Shown: piece after piece, positions 4,354-7,101 of the stretch
How positions within the stretch are numbered: position 1 is the stretch's first letter
Layout of the letters: every line of letters starts with the position of its first letter
Assembly: GCA_024642765.1 (NCBI GenBank)
Contig: JAHEAM010000199.1
Location: 1-7,101, forward strand
Source of the DNA: Planctomycetaceae bacterium
GTDB taxonomy: Bacteria; Planctomycetota; Planctomycetia; Pirellulales; Pirellulaceae
Length of the DNA: 7,101 nucleotides
Direction: 5' to 3'
Notes under the pieces: generated by a model
What the model was told of the DNA's origin: nothing
Databases searched by the model: none
Seen by the model: the letters and a program-made list of their open reading frames with translations, nothing else
Program-made: the position numbers and the translations under genes

Positions 4354-6441
4354 CTAGGAGTCACTCTTTTTACGACGTACACTTTTCCGGTCGGGGCGAT
4401 AGCCGTCACCGGGTGCAAATCGCGATTGCTTCCGCGAGTCCTTCTTGGGACGTTTAACATTCGATCCGCTGGAGTTTGCGTCTGACTTTTTCGATTTCGA
4501 GTCGGCATTGATTTGATGAACGTAGTCACCGCGGAATTGGCGTCCGGCATCTTGGCGCCGACGCTCGACGGCTTCTTTAGGAGCTCGTGCAGGTATCAAA
4601 CAATCGCACCCATCGCCAATTAGGTCTTTTCGGTTTGCTTCAAGCAATGCGTTGCGAACCTCGAAATAGTTTTCGGGTTTAAAGAACTGCATCAGAGCGC
4701 GCTGCATTTTTCGATCGCGTAGACTCTTGGCAATGTAAACCGGTTTCTTTGTAAACGGATCGACGCCGGTGTAGTACATGCACGTTGCAACATCGAGCGG
4801 CGCAGGAATGAAGTCTTGAACTTGATCGGGTTTGTAGCCATTTTGCTTCAGGAACACGGCCAACTGAATCATACTATTCAAGTTACTACCCGGATGGCTG
4901 GCGATGAAGTACGGCACAAGGTGCTGTTTCTTACCAGCCCGCCGCGATTCTTCTTTGAACTTGGTTGAAAACTCGCGAAACTCGTCGATCGATGGTTTCT
5001 TCATGTTGTCCAGGACCTCGGGATCGGCGTGCTCGGGAGCCACCTTGAGCAAGCCTCCGACATGATGTCGCGTCAATTCGCTCATGTATTCGGGCGAACG
5101 CTGCGCAAGGTCCATGCGAATGCCGCTCGCGACAAGTACTTTGCGAACGCCCTTCACTTCGCGAGCCTCACGCATCAACTCGATCAACGGCCCGTGGTCC
5201 GTTCCTAACAACTTGCAAATCTTTGGATGCACGCACGATTGCCGACGACAGCGAACTTCAACTTCGGGTTTCGAACAACGCATCTCATACATGTTCGCCG
5301 TTGGTCCGCCGATGTCGCTCACCACGCCTTTGAACGAATCATCTTGCGCCAGTTGATTGATTTCATTAATGATTGATGTTTGGCTGCGCGATTGAATGAC
5401 GCGACCTTGATGGGCAGTAATGGAGCAAAATGTACAGCCTCCGAAGCAGCCTCGCATGATCGTCACCGAATCTTTGATCATCCCCCATGCTGGAATTGGT
5501 TCCGAATAGCTTGGATGAGGTTGCCGTGTGTAAGGCAAATCATAGATTCGATCCATCGATGTTTTAGAAATTGGAAATTGTGGAGGATTCACTACGATCC
5601 ATTGGTCACCGTGGGCTTGCTTGAGGCCATGTGCGTTGTAGGGGTTCGTTTCGTTGTGAATCATCTTAGTGGCTTCGGCAAAAGCCATCTTGTCGTCGCG
5701 AACGTTTTCGAAAGATGGTAATTCCAGGTGTTCATTGGGGGCCGTTTCGGTTCGGCCGAGTGTGTAGGCGACTCCGCGCATGTCGCGTAAGTCCTTCACG
5801 GTTTCGCCTTGTGCCAGTCGCTCTGCAATTTCAACGATTGGATTCTCGCCCATTCCGAACACAACCAAATCGGCCTTGCTGTCGAGCAAGATTGACTTTC
5901 GGACTTTGTCGCTCCAATAGTCGTAATGCGCTAGTCGTCGTAACGATGCTTCAACACCACCGGCGATTACGGGCACTCCCTTGTATGCCTCGCGCGCACG
6001 GTGGCAATACGAAAGCGTCGCGCGATCGGGCCGCAAACCAATTCGCCCACCAGGCGAGTAGGCGTCGCTATTCCGGACTTTGCGATTCGCAGTGTAATGG
6101 TTGATCATCGAATCCATGTTGCCGGCGCTGATGCCAAAAAACAATCGTGGTCGACCGAACCGCCGCCAATCATCGCAATTGTTCCAATTCGGTTGCGACA
6201 GGATACCAACACGAAAGCCGGCCGCTTCCAGTGTCCTCCCCAGGATAGCCATCGCGAAACTTGGGTGATCGATGTAGGCATCGCCAGTGATAAAGACTAC
6301 ATCCAACTCATCCCAGCCACGCTCGCGCGCTTCGTCCATTGACATCGGCAGTGCGACACGACTAGCAAGTTCTGGTGTCGGTATGAGAGATTCCAGACGC
6401 CCGCAGGCACGCTCGGCGGCTGAAATGATCGGAAGGTTCAT
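4354..6441 (-). CDS. ygiQ: YgiQ-family radical SAM protein (UPF0313)
   Basis: Starting at the ATG at 6441 the product is 695 residues. The N-terminal YgiQ domain is clear (DVVFITGDAYIDHPSF at about 47-62, GGVEASLRRLAHYDYWSDK at about 161-179), followed by the radical SAM core with the [4Fe-4S] motif CFGGCTFC (Cys332, 336, 339) and a C-terminal family domain. A second set of cysteines lies at 389, 398, 403 and 409 (MRC...RC..SC...IC). The end (about 640-695) is a Lys/Arg/Ser-rich tail, probably disordered. The enzyme should cleave S-adenosylmethionine to a 5'-deoxyadenosyl radical; its substrate is unknown to me. The frame extends 57 codons further, to a TTG at 6612, but that part looks unlike the family N-terminus and covers inverted repeats, so I chose 6441, from which the protein aligns with the E. 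coli YgiQ sequence as I remember it. No clear Shine-Dalgarno sequence precedes it. Confidence 0.95.
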   Translation of the reverse strand: MNLPIISAAERACGRLESLIPTPELASRVALPMSMDEARERGWDELDVVFITGDAYIDHPSFAMAILGRTLEAAGFRVGILSQPNWNNCDDWRRFGRPRLFFGISAGNMDSMINHYTANRKVRNSDAYSPGGRIGLRPDRATLSYCHRAREAYKGVPVIAGGVEASLRRLAHYDYWSDKVRKSILLDSKADLVVFGMGENPIVEIAERLAQGETVKDLRDMRGVAYTLGRTETAPNEHLELPSFENVRDDKMAFAEATKMIHNETNPYNAHGLKQAHGDQWIVVNPPQFPISKTSMDRIYDLPYTRQPHPSYSEPIPAWGMIKDSVTIMRGCFGGCTFCSITAHQGRVIQSRSQTSIINEINQLAQDDSFKGVVSDIGGPTANMYEMRCSKPEVEVRCRRQSCVHPKICKLLGTDHGPLIELMREAREVKGVRKVLVASGIRMDLAQRSPEYMSELTRHHVGGLLKVAPEHADPEVLDNMKKPSIDEFREFSTKFKEESRRAGKKQHLVPYFIASHPGSNLNSMIQLAVFLKQNGYKPDQVQDFIPAPLDVATCMYYTGVDPFTKKPVYIAKSLRDRKMQRALMQFFKPENYFEVRNALLEANRKDLIGDGCDCLIPARAPKEAVERRRQDAGRQFRGDYVHQINADSKSKKSDANSSGSNVKRPKKDSRKQSRFAPGDGYRPDRKSVRRKKSDS

Positions 6442-6463
6442 AGTCTTGGTACAATTCTCAAAG

Positions 6464-6481
6464 GAGCAATGTAAAATGCTC
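6464..6481. repeat. Small inverted repeat in the ygiQ leader
   Basis: GAGCA (6464-6468) and TGCTC (6477-6481) are complementary around an 8-base loop. It lies 23-40 bases before the ATG at 6441 and could form a small hairpin in the leader mRNA. Five-base arms are weak evidence. Confidence 0.25.
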
Positions 6482-6560
6482 TGCGATAAACAAGCTTGTG
6501 ATTCTGGAATAATTTTAGAAGAAAGACCCGGGTAACTAATATCCGATTGCGATAAGTGGC

Positions 6561-6602
6561 TACTCCGTACCAGGCACCGTCTCGTACGATTCGAACGGAG
6601 TA
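6561..6602 (-). promoter_or_regulatory. Structured leader element upstream of ygiQ
   Basis: TACTCCGT (6561-6568) and ACGGAGTA (6595-6602) are perfect 8-bp complements with a 26-base loop. Inside lies the perfect palindrome TCGTACGA (6582-6589), with TTCGAA (6590-6595) at the loop edge. The element is about 120 bp upstream of the chosen ygiQ start, on the side where its promoter or 5' leader should be. It may be an operator or a folded RNA leader; it fits no riboswitch class I know. A TTGACA hexamer (6612-6607, minus strand) sits just before it, but without a good -10 at normal spacing. Confidence 0.4.
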
Positions 6603-6616
6603 CCATTGTCAATCAA

Positions 6617-6650
6617 GCAGGCGTTTTCCTCAAGCGGCAAAATTGCCTGC
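6617..6650 (-). terminator. Hairpin after the symporter gene, possible terminator
   Basis: On the minus strand GCAGGC (6650-6645) pairs with GCCTGC (6622-6617); after two mismatches TTTT can pair with AAAA inside. It begins 7 bases after the TAG of the symporter gene, the right place for a terminator. The bases after it (TTGATTGACA) hold no long U-tract, so it is a weak or Rho-assisted candidate. Confidence 0.4.
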
Positions 6651-6657
6651 GAAACAA

Positions 6658-7101
6658 CTATCGACGATCTTTTGTCATCAAAGAAACAAAAACCAACACC
6701 GCAAACGACAATGGGATCGTAACTAACCCAGGCTGACTAAACGGAACCCACGCATCGGATGCCGATAACCCGTAGACTTTTGAATACGTGTCCGCGCTCA
6801 ATAAAATCCAGGCCAAAGAGCTGCACATACCAACCAAAACACTCGTGATCACACCTAAACGAGTCGTTCCTCGCCAAAACAACAACATCACGAGTGCTGG
6901 TAAGTTTGCGGATGCGGCCACACTAAACGCCCATCCGACGAGATAACTGACGTTCATCTTTTCGAACAAAATTCCCAAGACCATGGCGATCACTCCGATC
7001 CCGATCGAAGAGAATTTTGCAATCCGAACCTTCTCGCGATCGTTCAACTTGACTCCACAAACACCTGCGACCAAGTCATGAGCGATTGCGCCCGCTGATG
7101 C
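6658..7101 (-). CDS. Sodium:solute symporter, ActP-like (acetate permease type), C-terminal part; cut by window edge
   Basis: The minus-strand frame is open from the right edge to a TAG at 6658, giving the last 147 residues of a solute:sodium symporter (SSS) family transporter. It begins ASAGAIAHDLVAGV, which matches the conserved ASA-HD(L)-A region of acetate permease ActP, followed by REKVRIAK, a helix (SIGIGVIAMVLGILF), the FEKMNVSYLVGWAFSVAASANLPAL block and two further membrane helices. In ActP this part is the end of the LeuT-fold bundle. By similarity it would import a small carboxylate such as acetate with a cation, but the substrate-binding region is outside the window. The C-terminus is short (MTKDRR) compared with E. 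coli ActP as I remember it. A hairpin follows the stop. An acetyl-CoA synthetase gene or a small DUF485 partner might be expected upstream but cannot be seen. Confidence 0.92.
   Translation of the reverse strand, partial: ASAGAIAHDLVAGVCGVKLNDREKVRIAKFSSIGIGVIAMVLGILFEKMNVSYLVGWAFSVAASANLPALVMLLFWRGTTRLGVITSVLVGMCSSLAWILLSADTYSKVYGLSASDAWVPFSQPGLVTIPLSFAVLVFVSLMTKDRR

Noticed and set aside
4335..4550. 71-codon minus-strand frame overlapping the end of the ygiQ-like gene
   Set aside because: It lies out of frame inside the Lys/Arg-rich tail of a clear family member and looks random.
6583..6602. GTTCGAATC on the minus strand, resembling a tRNA T-loop
   Set aside because: The flanking bases do not form a T-stem, and no acceptor or anticodon arm can be built around it; it belongs to the inverted repeat at 6561-6602.
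6442..6612. 57-residue N-terminal extension of the YgiQ-like protein from a TTG
   Set aside because: The residues do not resemble the family N-terminus, the start is a rare codon with no ribosome binding site, and inverted repeats fill the region; the ATG at 6441 fits better.
1..7101. CRISPR arrays, phage or transposase genes, toxin-antitoxin pairs, biosynthetic clusters
   Set aside because: No regularly spaced repeats, transposase or integrase motifs, paired small genes or peptide-modifying gene sets were found; the CPBP protease and radical SAM protein are far apart and not next to a precursor peptide.

Overview
The window looks like ordinary chromosomal DNA from a planctomycete, probably of the Pirellulales/Rhodopirellula type. 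This rests on a secreted protein with a PEP-CTERM-like tail, a stand-alone infA, mostly weak or absent Shine-Dalgarno sequences, moderate GC content, and an intergenic repeat whose translations ('TRSVS.G', 'LLTLRVTKN', 'LQSETWHFD') I recall from many small planctomycete 'hypothetical proteins'. The taxonomic call is inference from memory, not a search.

Layout, left to right. (1) Positions 1-535, minus strand: the N-terminal part of a multi-pass membrane protein that runs off the left edge, possibly a GT-C/ArnT-like glycosyltransferase. (2) Positions 672-1316, plus strand: a CPBP-family (CAAX protease-like) intramembrane glutamic protease, divergent from (1) across a 136-bp gap. (3) Positions 1276-2148, minus strand: a secreted protein with a signal peptide and an atypical PEP-CTERM-like C-terminus; its 3' end overlaps the protease gene tail to tail by 41 bp. 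(4) Positions 2149-2618: about 470 bp with no convincing gene but several inverted repeats. (5) Positions 2619-2837, minus: translation initiation factor IF-1. (6) Positions 2898-4094, minus: a PLP-dependent trans-sulfuration (Cys/Met metabolism) enzyme. (7) Positions 4095-4353: an intergenic region dominated by a long imperfect palindrome that is probably a dispersed repeat. (8) Positions 4354-6441, minus: a YgiQ-family radical SAM protein. (9) Positions 6442-6657: a structured leader/intergenic region. (10) Positions 6658-7101, minus: the C-terminal end of an ActP-like sodium:solute symporter that runs off the right edge.

Six of the seven genes are on the minus strand, but the gaps between them (60-470 bp, most with hairpins) suggest mainly independent transcription units rather than one operon. 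The genes do not form an obvious pathway: they mix housekeeping (infA, sulfur amino acid metabolism, acetate-type transport) with an envelope protein and an orphan radical SAM enzyme. I did not find a convincing new system. The most interesting items are the 4.2-kb palindromic repeat, the abnormal PEP-CTERM tail overlapping the protease gene, the atypical YGKT motif in the PLP enzyme, and the structured ygiQ leader.
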